NCBI RefSeq assembly: GCF_036226505.1
Contig: NZ_CP108484.1
Span: 2,914,001 to 2,978,000, forward strand
From: Kitasatospora sp. NBC_01246
Lineage (GTDB): Bacteria; Actinomycetota; Actinomycetes; Streptomycetales; Streptomycetaceae
Reading direction: 5' to 3'
DNA: 64,000 nucleotides
Part shown: piece after piece, positions 7,670-15,860 of the stretch
How positions within the stretch are numbered: the stretch's first letter is position 1
Layout: each line of letters begins with the position of its first letter
Made by a program: the position numbers and the translations under genes
Notes under the pieces: model-generated
Told to the model about the DNA's origin: nothing
What the model saw: the letters and a program-made list of their open reading frames with translations, nothing else
The model's database searches: none

Positions 7670-8446
7670 TCAGCCGTACGAGACCGGCGAGTGCATCTCC
7701 CAGAGCAGCAGGACGGCGCCGTCCTGGCCCGCCGTCGGGTCGGCGAAGGCCTCGCCGGTGATCCGCACGCTGTCGCCGGGCACCATCGAGCGGCCGCCGC
7801 CCTGCGGTCCGGGTACCGTCCTGAAGCCCAGCGAGCCGGCCGTCAGATGGGCGTACCGCCAGGCGGCGGGCGGGAGCGCGGGCAGCGGCTGCCAGGGGTC
7901 GGCGGTCACCAGCCAGAGCGCGGCGTCGCGGCGGCGCAGCCGCAGGGCGTCCGTCCCGGCGTCCCGCGCCAGCCCGGAGGCGAGCAGCGTCAACCCGCCG
8001 TCCGCCGGTTCCACCCGGCGCAGCCCGTACGCCGGCGGCGCGTCGAAGACGTCCGGCTGGAGCCACATCTGGACGAAGCGGACCGGCCCGTCGGCGCCGC
8101 CGACGTTGCGCTCGGTGTGGCTGACGCCGGAGCCCGCGCCGAGGTACTGGAGCATCCCGGGGCGGACCACCCCGCTGTGGCCCCGGGAGTCCCGGTGGGC
8201 CAGCGCGCCCTCCAGGACCCAGGTGAGGATCTCGGTGTCCCGGTGCTTGTGCTCCTCGAACCCCGCCCCGGGGGCGAGCAGTTCCTCGTTGCAGGCGAGC
8301 AGCGCGCCGAAGTGCGTGTTCTTCGGGTCGTAGTGGCCCGAGAAGGAGAACGCGTGTCTGGTCTCGATGCCCTCGGCCGGGGTGGAGCGGTAGCGCTCGG
8401 CGGTGCGGCGCAGGTCGGCGCGGGGGCGGGCGGGGGCGTCGGTCAC
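7670..8446 (-). CDS. Pirin-family protein
   Basis: The protein has 258 residues from GTG 8446; a GTG three codons upstream at 8455 is the alternative. The N-terminal cupin has FSFSGHYDPKNTHFG and EHKHRDTEILTWVLEGALAHRDS, which supplies the metal-binding histidines and glutamate of the pirin core. SGVSHTERN adds a further histidine. Pirins bind iron and include quercetin dioxygenases and transcription cofactors; the role here is unknown. A TACGGT hexamer ends 7 bases before the GTG at 8446, which favours that start and a leaderless mRNA. It is divergent from fasR. Confidence 0.88.
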   Translation of the reverse strand: MTDAPARPRADLRRTAERYRSTPAEGIETRHAFSFSGHYDPKNTHFGALLACNEELLAPGAGFEEHKHRDTEILTWVLEGALAHRDSRGHSGVVRPGMLQYLGAGSGVSHTERNVGGADGPVRFVQMWLQPDVFDAPPAYGLRRVEPADGGLTLLASGLARDAGTDALRLRRRDAALWLVTADPWQPLPALPPAAWRYAHLTAGSLGFRTVPGPQGGGRSMVPGDSVRITGEAFADPTAGQDGAVLLLWEMHSPVSYG

Positions 8447-8618
8447 GGGCTTCACCGTAGCGTGGTCCGCGGCCGGTTCGCGGGCACCGCGGCCCCGGCG
8501 GCGGCGCTCCCCGGCGGGCCCGGTGGCCGGGGCGGGGCCGGCGCGCGACGCCCGCCGTCGTGCCGCTCCGCCGGGGGCTGTGCACGAGCAGTCACTCCGG
8601 TGAGGCAGTCTTGTCCTT

Positions 8619-9929
8619 GTGCCAGCCGCCTCCGCGAACTCCAAGAACGATCCGACCGCCAAGCCCGACAAGAACGGGAAGAGCCCGACGCCCGGCTCCG
8701 GGCGGGACCGGCCCGGGCGGGCGGCGCCACGCCTGACCGCGCAGGAGCGCAGACTCGCGGCCGACCGGGCCGAACGGCGGGTCGCGACGCTGAAGCGGCT
8801 GGAGAAGTCCTCGGGCAAGCTGGCCACCGCCGCGATCGCGCGGATGGACGACCAGCTCGGCTGGTACCGGCGGATGCCCCCGGAGCACCGCTCCTGGATC
8901 GGCCTGGTCGCCCAGGCCGGCATCGCCGCCTTCACCGAGTGGTACCGCCACCCCGACGCCCCGCAGGCGATCTCCACCGACGTCTTCGGCACCGCGCCGC
9001 GCGAGCTGACCCGGGCGATCACGCTGCGCCAGACCGTCGAGCTGATCCGCACCACCATCGAGGTGATGGAGGAGGCCATCGAGGAGGTGGCCTCGCCCGG
9101 CGACGAGGCGGACATGCGCGAGTCCGTCCTGGTCTACGCCCGGGAGATCGCCTTCGCGACCGCCCAGGTGTACGCCCAGGCCGCCGAGGCTCGCGGGGCC
9201 TGGGACGCCCGGCTGGAGGCGCTGGTCGTCAACTCGCTGCTGTCCGGCGACGCGGACGAGGGCGTGCTGTCGCGGGCCGCCGCGCTCGGCTGGGGCCAGC
9301 CGAGCCAGGTCCGGGTGGTCATGGGCAGCGCGCCGGACGGCGACAGCGAGCTGGTGGTCGAGGCGATCCGCCGGGCCGCCCGCTACGCCAAGCTGCACGT
9401 CCTGACCGGGGTGCTGGGCAAGCGCCTGGTGGTGGTGGTCGGTGGCGAGAAGGAGCCGGTGCACGCGGCCCGGGCGCTGATCGGCCAGTTCGCGCCGGGG
9501 CCGGTGGTGGTCGGTCCGACCGTGCCCGACCTGCTGTCGGCGACCCGCTCGGCGCACGCCGCCGCGGCCGGCCTGCGGGCCTGCGCCGCCTGGCCCGACG
9601 CCCCGCGCCCGGCCCTGGCCGACGACCTGCTGCCCGAACGGGCGCTCGCCGGCGACCAGGCGGCGCGCCGTCAGCTGGTGGAGGAGATCTACACACCGCT
9701 CGACGAGGCCGGTTCGGCACTGCTGGAGACCTTGAGTGTCTACCTGGAGCAGGCCTCCTCCCTGGAGGGAGCCGCCCGGATGCTCTTCGTTCACCCCAAC
9801 ACGGTGCGCTACCGGCTCCGACGTGTGACAGACGTCACGGGCTACGCTCCCTCCGACGTACGTTCGGCCTTCACGCTGCGTATCGCACTGGCGCTGGGCC
9901 GACTCGCCGCAGCCGGGGAGCAGAGTTGA
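8619..9929 (+). CDS. fasR: Fatty acid synthesis activator FasR (PucR-type HTH)
   Basis: The 436-residue protein has a C-terminal PucR-family helix-turn-helix (about 375-430) with SLEGAARMLFVHPNTVRYRLRRV. The middle region is a GGDEF-like/PucR sensory part, and the N-terminus is charged and Lys-rich. It lies directly upstream of fabD and in the same direction, exactly as FasR does in Streptomyces coelicolor, where it activates the fabDHPF operon. The start is GTG, with a CAGTCT hexamer 7 bases upstream suggesting a leaderless message. The 90-base gap to fabD contains no terminator, so the target promoter should lie there. Confidence 0.9.
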   Translation: MPAASANSKNDPTAKPDKNGKSPTPGSGRDRPGRAAPRLTAQERRLAADRAERRVATLKRLEKSSGKLATAAIARMDDQLGWYRRMPPEHRSWIGLVAQAGIAAFTEWYRHPDAPQAISTDVFGTAPRELTRAITLRQTVELIRTTIEVMEEAIEEVASPGDEADMRESVLVYAREIAFATAQVYAQAAEARGAWDARLEALVVNSLLSGDADEGVLSRAAALGWGQPSQVRVVMGSAPDGDSELVVEAIRRAARYAKLHVLTGVLGKRLVVVVGGEKEPVHAARALIGQFAPGPVVVGPTVPDLLSATRSAHAAAAGLRACAAWPDAPRPALADDLLPERALAGDQAARRQLVEEIYTPLDEAGSALLETLSVYLEQASSLEGAARMLFVHPNTVRYRLRRVTDVTGYAPSDVRSAFTLRIALALGRLAAAGEQS

Positions 9930-10019
9930 CCCCGATGTAGGGAACTGACAATCCCGGATGCTTTTCTTCGTTACCGTCGCCTACCCGCCCCCGGGCGCCT
10001 GGCGAGAGAGGGTTGAACC

Positions 10020-10970
10020 GTGCTCGTAATCGTCGCCCCTGGACAGGGTGCCCAGTCCCCCGGTTTCCTCAGCCCCTGGCTGGAGCTCGACGGCGTCGCC
10101 GACCGCCTGCGCGGCTGGTCGGAGGTCGCCGGGCTCGACCTGGTGCACGCCGGCACAGAGGCGTCCGCCGAGGAGATCAAGGACACCGCCGTCGCCCAGC
10201 CGCTGCTGGTCGCGGCCGGTCTGGTGACCGCCCGCGCGCTGTTCCCGGACGAGGACCGCGCCCGTGCGCTGGTCGGTGCCGTGGCCGGTCACAGCGTCGG
10301 TGAGATCACCGCCGCCGCCGGCGCCGGGGTGCTGTCCGCCCACGACGCGCTGACCTTCGTCCGCGAACGCAGTCTGGCGATGGCCGAGGCCGCCGCCGCC
10401 ACCGAGACCGGCATGCTCGCCGTGCTCGGCGGCGACCCCGAGGTCGTCGCCGCCAAGCTGGCGGAGCACGGCCTGACCCCGGCCAACAACAACGGCGGGG
10501 GCCAGATCGTCGCGGCCGGCACGCTGGCCCAGCTGGAGGCCCTGAAGGCCGACCCGCCGCCGGTCTCCCGGCTGATCGGGCTCAAGGTCGCCGGCGCGTT
10601 CCACACCGAGCACATGGCGCCCGGTGTCGAGCGGCTGGCGAAGCTCGCCCCGACCCTGACGGTCGCGAACCCGGAGGTCACCTACGTGTCCAACCGGGAC
10701 GGCGAGGTCGTGACGGACGGCACCGAGGTGCTGGACCGGCTGGTCTCGCAGGTCTCCAACCCGGTCCGCTGGGACCTCTGCATGGAGACCCTGCAGCGGC
10801 TGGGCGCGACCGCGGTCATCGAGCTCGCGCCTGCGGGTACCCTCACCGGACTGGTCAAGCGCAACCTCAAGGGTGTGGCGACGCTTGCCCTCAAGACCCC
10901 CGCCGATCTGGACAAGGCCCGTGACCTCGTCGCGGAGCACGGCGGTCAGGATCAGGAGAACAAGGCATGA
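10020..10970 (+). CDS. fabD: Malonyl-CoA:acyl carrier protein transacylase
   Basis: The enzyme transfers malonyl from CoA to ACP, supplying extender units for type II fatty acid synthesis in the cytoplasm, and probably also for polyketides. It has 316 residues, normal length. The nucleophile elbow GHSVGE contains Ser92, and the AFHTEHM segment supplies the catalytic histidine. GAGAGAGGG precedes the GTG start. It is the first gene of the fabD-fabH-acpP-fabF operon, and its TGA overlaps the fabH ATG in an ATGA, implying translational coupling. Confidence 0.96.
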   Translation: MLVIVAPGQGAQSPGFLSPWLELDGVADRLRGWSEVAGLDLVHAGTEASAEEIKDTAVAQPLLVAAGLVTARALFPDEDRARALVGAVAGHSVGEITAAAGAGVLSAHDALTFVRERSLAMAEAAAATETGMLAVLGGDPEVVAAKLAEHGLTPANNNGGGQIVAAGTLAQLEALKADPPPVSRLIGLKVAGAFHTEHMAPGVERLAKLAPTLTVANPEVTYVSNRDGEVVTDGTEVLDRLVSQVSNPVRWDLCMETLQRLGATAVIELAPAGTLTGLVKRNLKGVATLALKTPADLDKARDLVAEHGGQDQENKA

Positions 10971-11998
10971 GCCAGCCCCAGATCAAGCCCGTCACCGGTG
11001 CCCGCTACTCGCGCATCCACGGCGTCGGCGGCTACCGCCCGGTCCGGGTGATCCCCAACTCCGAGGTCCTGAACTGGATCGACTCCTCGGACGAGTGGAT
11101 CCGCACCCGCAGCGGGATCGCCGAGCGGCGCTGGGCCGGCCCGGAGGAGACCGTCGCCGAGATGTCGGTGCAGGCCGCCGGCAAGGCCATCGCGCAGGCC
11201 GGGATCAGCCCGGAGCAGATCGGCGGCGTGATCGTCGCCACCGTCTCGCACCTCAAGCAGACCCCCGCGATCGCCACCGAGATCGCCGAGCGGCTGGGCT
11301 GCGGCACCGCCCCGGCCTTCGACATCTCGGCCGCCTGCGCCGGCTTCGGCTACGGCCTGGGCCTGGCCGACGGCATGATCCGCGGCGGCAGCGCCGGGTA
11401 CGTACTGGTGATCGGCGTGGAGCGGCTCAGCGACCTGACCGACCAGTCGGACCGCTCGACCGCCTTCATCTTCGGTGACGGCGCCGGTGCCGCGATCGTC
11501 GGCCCGTCCGACACGCCCGGTATCGGCAAGGTCATCTGGGGCTCGGACGGCTCCCAGAAGGACGTCATCTCGCAGACCCAGGCCTGGGACACCGCCTTCG
11601 CCAAGGAGGACGCCGTCAACGGCGCCGGCGAGGAGATCAAGTGGCCGGCCCTGCGCATGGAGGGCCAGTCGGTCTTCCGCTGGGCGGTCTGGGAGATGGC
11701 CAAGGTGGCCCAGCAGGCGCTCGACGCCGCCGGGATCACCACCGACCAGCTGGGCGCGTTCATCCCCCACCAGGCCAACATGCGCATCACCGATGCCATG
11801 ATCAAGGCGCTGAAGCTGCCCGAATCGGTGCCCGTCGCACGCGACATCACCGAGACCGGCAACACCTCCGCGGCCTCCATCCCGCTGGCGATGGAACGCA
11901 TGCTGGAAAGCGGTGAGGCCCGCAGCGGGGACCTCGCGCTGATCATCGGGTTCGGGGCGGGTCTGGTCTACGCGGCAGCAGTCGTTACGCTCCCCTAG
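10967..11998 (+). CDS. fabH: Beta-ketoacyl-ACP synthase III
   Basis: This enzyme starts fatty acid chains by condensing a short acyl-CoA with malonyl-ACP. In actinomycetes it accepts branched starters and so sets the iso/anteiso pattern of the lipids. The 343 residues include the Cys-His-Asn triad: Cys124 in SAACAGFGYG, His268 in PHQANMRI and Asn299 in TGNTSAAS. The FGDGAGAA loop is also present. It overlaps fabD by four bases, and acpP follows after an 80-base gap with its own strong ribosome binding site. Confidence 0.97.
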   Translation: MSQPQIKPVTGARYSRIHGVGGYRPVRVIPNSEVLNWIDSSDEWIRTRSGIAERRWAGPEETVAEMSVQAAGKAIAQAGISPEQIGGVIVATVSHLKQTPAIATEIAERLGCGTAPAFDISAACAGFGYGLGLADGMIRGGSAGYVLVIGVERLSDLTDQSDRSTAFIFGDGAGAAIVGPSDTPGIGKVIWGSDGSQKDVISQTQAWDTAFAKEDAVNGAGEEIKWPALRMEGQSVFRWAVWEMAKVAQQALDAAGITTDQLGAFIPHQANMRITDAMIKALKLPESVPVARDITETGNTSAASIPLAMERMLESGEARSGDLALIIGFGAGLVYAAAVVTLP

Positions 11999-12078
11999 GC
12001 AACTTTCGCCCCAACCCATCCACAAGCCTGCGTCCGTCCGCCGGGCGGCGCATTCAACACCGAAGAGGAGCAGCCAGT

Positions 12079-12321
12079 ATGGCTACCAAGGACGAGGTCC
12101 TGGAAGGTCTCGCTGAGATCGTCAACGAGATCGCCGGCATCCCGACCGAGGACGTCGAGGTCGACAAGTCCTTCACCGATGACCTGGACGTCGACTCGCT
12201 CTCCATGGTCGAGGTCGTCGTGGCCGCCGAGGAGCGCTTCGACGTGAAGATCCCGGACGACGAGGTCAAGAACCTGAAGACCGTCGGCGACGCGGTGGAC
12301 TACATCCTCGCCAACGCCTGA
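12079..12321 (+). CDS. acpP: Acyl carrier protein
   Basis: This 80-residue acidic four-helix protein carries growing acyl chains on a phosphopantetheine arm. The attachment site is Ser40 in DVDSLSM. The KIPDDEVKNLKTVGDAVDYI third and fourth helices are typical of the fatty acid synthase ACP rather than a polyketide ACP. A GAGGAG ribosome binding site precedes the ATG. The gene is followed by a hairpin at 12347-12373, which may limit read-through into fabF. Confidence 0.97.
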   Translation: MATKDEVLEGLAEIVNEIAGIPTEDVEVDKSFTDDLDVDSLSMVEVVVAAEERFDVKIPDDEVKNLKTVGDAVDYILANA

Positions 12322-12346
12322 GCGTTCGACTCGTTCGACGCCTGAC

Positions 12347-12373
12347 GTCGGCCGCCTCCAGCAGGCGGCCGAC
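12347..12373 (+). terminator. Intercistronic hairpin between acpP and fabF (possible attenuator)
   Basis: A perfect 11-base stem (GTCGGCCGCCT and its complement) with loop CCAGC lies 25 bases after the acpP stop. Because fabF follows on the same strand, it is more likely a partial terminator or 3'-end stabiliser than an operon end. Confidence 0.5.
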
Positions 12374-12462
12374 ACGCCGGCCGGGACGCCCCACCGGGCG
12401 CCCGGCCGGGCCATCCACGGCTCGCCGCCGCCCCCCGCACAAACGTGAGAGAAGAAGATCCA

Positions 12463-13728
12463 GTGACCGCTGAAAACCGTACCGTGGTCGTCACGGGTAT
12501 CGGCGCCTTCACGCCGCTGGGCGGCGACGCCGCCACCACCTGGGAGAACCTGGTCGCCGGGCGCTCCGGAGTGGCTGCCCTGACCGAGGAGTGGGCCACC
12601 GAGCTGCCCGTCCGGATCGCCGCGCGCACCGCGGTCGAGCCGGGCGAGGTCCTCCCCCGTCCGCTGGCCCGCCGGCTGGACCGCTCGGCGCAGTTCGCGC
12701 TGATCGCGGCCCGCGAGGCGTGGGCCGACGCCGGCTACGAGACGCCGGCCACCGACGAGTCCTCCAAGCTCGCGCCGGAGCGCCTGGGCGCCGTGATCGC
12801 CTCGGGCATCGGCGGTGTCACCACCCTGCTCGACCAGTACGACGTGCTGAAGGACAAGGGCGCCCGCAAGGTCTCCCCGCACACCGTGCCGATGCTGATG
12901 CCGAACTCCCCGGCGGCCAACGTCGGCCTGGAGGTCGGCGCCCGGGCCGGTGTGCACACCCCCGTCTCCGCCTGCGCCTCCGGCGCCGAGGCGATCGGCT
13001 ACGCGATCGAGATGATCCGCAGCGGCCGCGCCGACGTCGTGGTGGCCGGTGGTACCGAGGCCGCGATCCACCCGCTGCCGATCGCCGCGTTCGCCAACAT
13101 GATGGCGATGTCCAAGAACAACGACGACCCCGAGGGCGCCTCCCGCCCGTACGACAAGGGCCGCGACGGCTTCGTGCTCGGCGAGGGCGCGGGCGTGGTC
13201 GTGCTGGAGTCGGTCGAGCACGCCGAGGCCCGCGGCGCCCGGATCTACTGCGAGGCGGTGGGTCAGGGCCTCTCCTCGGACGCCCACCACATCGCCCAGC
13301 CCGAGCCCACCGGTGCCGGTGTGGCCCGTGCGCTGGCCGACCTGTTCGAGCGCAACCCGCTCGACAAGGCCGAGATCGTGCACGTCAACGCGCACGCCAC
13401 CTCGACCCCGCAGGGCGACACGGCCGAGCTGAAGGCGCTGCGCAAGGAGCTCGGCGAGCACCTCGACCACATCGCCGTCTCGGCGACCAAGTCGATGACC
13501 GGCCACCTGCTGGGCGGCGCCGGCGGCATCGAGACCGTCGCCACCGTACTGGCCCTGTACAACCGGATCGCCCCGCCGACCATCAACGTCGGCGAGCTGG
13601 ACGACGACGTGGACGCGGACATCGTCCGGGACGAGCCGCGCAAGCTGCCCGAGGGCCGGATCGCCGCGCTGAACAACTCGTTCGGCTTCGGCGGCCACAA
13701 CGTGGTGCTGGCCTTCCGCACCGTCTGA
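12463..13728 (+). CDS. fabF: Beta-ketoacyl-ACP synthase II
   Basis: This is the elongating condensing enzyme of type II fatty acid synthesis, using malonyl-ACP. It has 421 residues from GTG 12463, which is preceded by GAGAGAAGAAG; the in-frame GTG at 12445 lies inside that ribosome binding region and is rejected. The active site is complete: Cys171 in SACASGAEA, His311 in NAHATSTPQGD and His348 in TGHLLGGAGG. It is the last gene of the fab operon and is followed by a long perfect terminator. Confidence 0.96.
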   Translation: MTAENRTVVVTGIGAFTPLGGDAATTWENLVAGRSGVAALTEEWATELPVRIAARTAVEPGEVLPRPLARRLDRSAQFALIAAREAWADAGYETPATDESSKLAPERLGAVIASGIGGVTTLLDQYDVLKDKGARKVSPHTVPMLMPNSPAANVGLEVGARAGVHTPVSACASGAEAIGYAIEMIRSGRADVVVAGGTEAAIHPLPIAAFANMMAMSKNNDDPEGASRPYDKGRDGFVLGEGAGVVVLESVEHAEARGARIYCEAVGQGLSSDAHHIAQPEPTGAGVARALADLFERNPLDKAEIVHVNAHATSTPQGDTAELKALRKELGEHLDHIAVSATKSMTGHLLGGAGGIETVATVLALYNRIAPPTINVGELDDDVDADIVRDEPRKLPEGRIAALNNSFGFGGHNVVLAFRTV

Positions 13729-13745
13729 GGCCCGCTCCGACGCCC

Positions 13746-13792
13746 ATGACGAAGGGGCCGGCGCTCGTGACGAGCGCCGGCCCCTTCGTCAT
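13746..13792. terminator. 47-base perfect palindrome, terminator of the fab operon
   Basis: Two 23-base arms (ATGACGAAGGGGCCGG at the outer end) are perfectly complementary around a single central G at 13769. It lies 18 bases after the fabF stop and faces the convergent DUF3145 gene. Confidence 0.8.
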
Positions 13793-13857
13793 GGTCCGGG
13801 CCGGACGGCTCCGGCCCGGACCACCTGGCTCGGACCATCTGGCTCAGAGCACCTGCC

Positions 13858-14352
13858 TCAGACCACCTGGTGCAGCCAGCGCACCGGGGCGCCCTCGCCG
13901 GCGTAGCGGAAGGGCTCCAGTTCGTCGTCCCAGGGCTTGCCGAGCAGCCGGGCGATCTCCGCCTCCAGGTCGGCCCCCTCGCTGCGGGCCCGCAGCAGGA
14001 CGGCGCGGAGCCGGTCCTCGGGGATCAGGATGTCGCCGTGGATGCCCGTGACGGCGTGGAAGATGCCGAGCGCGGGTGTGCTGCTGTACCGCTCGCCCTC
14101 CGCCGTGGCGCAGGGCTCGCTGGTGACTTCGTACCGCATCAACTGCCAGCCGCGCAGCGCGGAGGCGAGCTTCGAGGCCGTACCGGTCTCTCCCTGCCAG
14201 GAGAGCTCGGCCCGCCAGTGCCCGGGCGCGGCCGGCTGGCGGATCCAGTCCAGACTCACCCGCACACCGAGCACCCCCGCGACGGCCCACTCGACGTGCG
14301 GGCACAGCGCGCGGGGCGCGGAGTGGACGTACAGGACTCCACGTGTCGTCAC
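13858..14352 (-). CDS. DUF3145 family protein
   Basis: This 164-residue protein is conserved next to the fab operon in streptomycetes, and its function is unknown. It begins TTRGVLYVHSAPRALCPHVE and ends with the typical EPFRYAGEGAPVRWLHQVV. The GTG at 14352 is chosen because GGAGGT lies 5 bases upstream and the length then matches the family; the frame is open further upstream but without another good site. No membrane segment or known catalytic motif is visible. Confidence 0.88.
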   Translation of the reverse strand: MTTRGVLYVHSAPRALCPHVEWAVAGVLGVRVSLDWIRQPAAPGHWRAELSWQGETGTASKLASALRGWQLMRYEVTSEPCATAEGERYSSTPALGIFHAVTGIHGDILIPEDRLRAVLLRARSEGADLEAEIARLLGKPWDDELEPFRYAGEGAPVRWLHQVV

Positions 14353-14655
14353 CGGGACCTCCAGGCTGTGGACGAGGGTCGCCTTCCCCAGCTGCCTCGC
14401 GTTCGCGCCTGTAGTTGATCCACAGTTACCCACGTTAGCCGACATTAAGCCACTAAATTGAGCAAAACGGACAGGCTTTCGCTCAATGCTAATCGAATCC
14501 CCAAGGAGGTCCACCCCTCGGTGGGATCTCTCCCCCGAACGGCCCCATCGTCAGGCGGGACCACCGTACCGCGCCGTCCCGCACCATGACTGACGCACTT
14601 TCGGATCGGGCCGGAATGCGGTAGTGCGGCCCGCTTCCCTGCGCCCGGTACGCAA
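14353..14655. other. AT-richer intergenic region upstream of DUF3145
   Basis: The 355-base gap between DUF3145 and the reductase is less GC-rich than its surroundings. It holds an inverted repeat ATTGAGC-N17-GCTCAAT (14457-14487), which could be an operator for the leftward DUF3145 gene, a possible 22-codon rightward frame at 14521, and the terminator at 14656. Nothing else is recognised. Confidence 0.4.
14521..14589 (+). CDS. Possible 22-residue small ORF with perfect Shine-Dalgarno
   Basis: AAGGAGGT at 14503-14510 is a full anti-16S match and sits 10 bases before a GTG that opens 22 codons (start VGSLPRTAP, stop TGA at 14587). Nothing else on the plus strand would use that site. The peptide has no recognisable features, and chance occurrence is possible. 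Confidence 0.22.
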   Translation: MGSLPRTAPSSGGTTVPRRPAP

Positions 14656-14689
14656 ACCGCCCCGCGCCCGGGGAGGGCGGCGGGGCGGT
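14656..14689 (-). terminator. Terminator after the reductase gene
   Basis: The arms ACCGCCCCGC and GCGGGGCGGT are perfect, with a 14-base GC-rich loop. The hairpin lies 18 bases beyond the reductase stop. Confidence 0.55.
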
Positions 14690-14707
14690 CGACGGGCCGA
14701 TCCGGCG

Positions 14708-15733
14708 TCAGCCGTTCAGGCGGACCACCATCTTGCCGGTGTTGGCGCCGCGCAGCAGGTCCAGGAAGGCCTCCGCGGTGTTCTCGAAGCCGTCCACCAC
14801 GGTCTGCTCCTCGCGCAGCTTCCCCTCCCGCAGCCAGCCGCCGACCTCGGCGACGAACTGCGGCTGGAGGGCCGCGTGGTCGCGCACCAGCATGCCCTCC
14901 AGGCGCAGCCGCTTGCCGATCGCCTGCGCCAGGTTGCGCGGGCCCGCCGGGGCGGTGGTGTCGTTGTACTGGGCGATCGCGCCGCAGAGCACCGCGCGGC
15001 CGTGCACGCCGAGCGCGCCGATCGCGGCCTCCAGGTGGTCGCCGCCGACGTTGTCGAAGTAGAGGTCGATGCCCTCCGGGGCGGCCTTGGCGAGCTGCTC
15101 GTGAACCGGGCCGTCCTTGTAGTTGAACGCGGCGTCGAAGCCGAAGTCCTCGACCAGCCGGGCGACCTTCTCCGCCGAGCCGGCCGAGCCGACCACCAGC
15201 GAGGCGCCCTTGAGCCGGGCGATCTGGCCGACGATCGAGCCCACCGCGCCGGCCGCGCCGGAGACGAAGACCCGGTCGCCCTCCTTGAGGCCGCCGACCG
15301 CGAGCAGGCCCGCGTAGGCGGTCAGACCGGTCATGCCGAGGACGCCGAGGTAGGTGGAGAGCGGTGCGGCGGCCGGGTCGACCTTCACCGCCTGCTCGGC
15401 GGGCAGGGTGGCGTACTCGCGCCAGCCCAGGCCGTGCAGCACGGCGTCGCCCGGGGCGAAGCCCTCGGCCGCGGAGGCGACCACGTAGCCGACCGCGCCG
15501 CCGTCCATCGGCGCGCCGAGCCGGAACGGCGGGGCGTAGGACTTCACGTCGTTCATCCGGCCGCGCATGTAGGGGTCGACCGAGAGGTAGGCGTTGCGCA
15601 CCAGGATCTCGCCGGGGCCCGGGGTCCGGACCGGTGCCTCGACCAGGGCGAAGTCCGTCGGGACCGGCCAGCCCTGCGGGCGGGCGGCGAGGTGCCATTC
15701 GCGGGCGGTGGCGGGCGCTTCCTGCGTTGCCAT
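14708..15733 (-). CDS. NADP-dependent medium-chain reductase, CurA/prostaglandin-reductase-like
   Basis: The 341-residue zinc-independent MDR enzyme matches the leukotriene B4 dehydrogenase/curcumin reductase group, which reduces alpha,beta-unsaturated carbonyls with NADPH. It has LSVDPYMRGRM near residue 50, LGMTGLTAY near 132, VFVSGAAGAVGS as the nucleotide-binding turn and a late LLRGANTGKMVVRL. No zinc-binding cysteines are seen. It is divergent from a MarR regulator across a 127-base region full of related repeats, so it is probably the regulator's target. The natural substrate is unknown. Confidence 0.9.
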   Translation of the reverse strand: MATQEAPATAREWHLAARPQGWPVPTDFALVEAPVRTPGPGEILVRNAYLSVDPYMRGRMNDVKSYAPPFRLGAPMDGGAVGYVVASAAEGFAPGDAVLHGLGWREYATLPAEQAVKVDPAAAPLSTYLGVLGMTGLTAYAGLLAVGGLKEGDRVFVSGAAGAVGSIVGQIARLKGASLVVGSAGSAEKVARLVEDFGFDAAFNYKDGPVHEQLAKAAPEGIDLYFDNVGGDHLEAAIGALGVHGRAVLCGAIAQYNDTTAPAGPRNLAQAIGKRLRLEGMLVRDHAALQPQFVAEVGGWLREGKLREEQTVVDGFENTAEAFLDLLRGANTGKMVVRLNG

Positions 15734-15783
15734 CGGTGGTGCTCCTTGAGGTGTCTGGGTGGTCCCCCGGTGATGCCGCGCGA

Positions 15784-15860
15784 CCTGAAAGGTTGAGCGA
15801 CTGAAGTAACGATGGACATGAAAGGTTCAGGTTGTCAACTGTTCAGGTAGACTGTCACCC
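15784..15860. promoter_or_regulatory. Reductase/MarR divergent control region
   Basis: TGAAAGGTT occurs twice 33 bases apart (15786-15794 and 15819-15827), about three helical turns. GTTCAGG occurs at 15825-15831 and 15841-15847, and the two motifs are partly complementary (CCTGAA/TTCAGG). TAGACT at 15848-15853 lies 7 bases before the marR ATG and 16 bases after a TTCAGG, consistent with a leaderless, self-controlled promoter. Confidence 0.55.

Noticed and set aside
9930..10019. A specific FasR binding motif before fabD
   Set aside because: The region must contain the promoter, but I could not identify a repeat convincing enough to mark.
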